Below are positions 6,522-6,541 of a stretch of 6,541 bases of DNA, piece after piece. This stretch comes from an uncultured Cytophagaceae bacterium. GTDB lineage: Bacteria > Bacteroidota > Bacteroidia > Cytophagales > Microscillaceae. Both the position numbers and the translations under genes were made by a program. Below the pieces are notes generated by a model. It saw only the letters and a list, made by a program, of their open reading frames with translations, searched no databases and was not told the DNA's origin. How positions within the stretch are numbered: position 1 is the first letter of the stretch; each line of letters starts with the position of its first letter. Location: the NCBI GenBank assembly GCA_937899305.1, contig CALDJV010000009.1:1-6541 (forward strand), written 5' to 3'.

Positions 6522-6541
6522 GTTAATTTGATGTAATTTGT

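Overview
The window looks like chromosomal DNA of an AT-rich member of the Bacteroidota, most likely a Cytophagales-type gliding or marine bacterium. The signs are a type IX secretion C-terminal sorting domain, a 7TMR-DISM receptor fused to a SpoIIE-type phosphatase, gene starts without Shine-Dalgarno sequences, and TAnnTTTG-type -7 promoter boxes. The genus is inferred from gene content and style; no marker gene is present.

Layout. (1) Positions 2-763, plus strand: the 3' end of a secreted, cysteine-rich Ig/PKD-like protein with a type IX sorting tail, followed by a good intrinsic terminator (791-826). (2) Positions 764-1027: a convergent gap with an inverted-repeat region. (3) Positions 1028-2416, minus: a six-helix membrane histidine kinase without a response regulator beside it. 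(4) Positions 2523-4640, minus: a 7TMR-DISM receptor with a C-terminal PP2C/SpoIIE serine/threonine phosphatase. (5) Positions 4780-5157, minus: a small DUF423 membrane protein. (6) Positions 5158-5495: a 338-base divergent gap with a candidate promoter at each edge and, between them, a 118-base imperfect palindrome (5272-5389). (7) Positions 5496-6521, plus: a family 4-type glycosyltransferase whose reading frame ends abruptly before the usual C-terminal helices.

How they work together. The kinase and the phosphatase receptor lie in tandem on the same strand, 106 bases apart. Each joins a multi-helix membrane sensor to a cytoplasmic signalling domain through a charged coiled coil, so they may form a signalling pair, though neither has an obvious partner (response regulator, STAS protein or anti-sigma factor) here. 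The other genes look functionally unrelated.

The two items most worth a second look are the long palindromic element at 5272-5389 and the truncated glycosyltransferase, which may be interrupted by a mobile element starting near 6502 and running out of the window. I saw no tRNA, rRNA, CRISPR array or complete insertion sequence.
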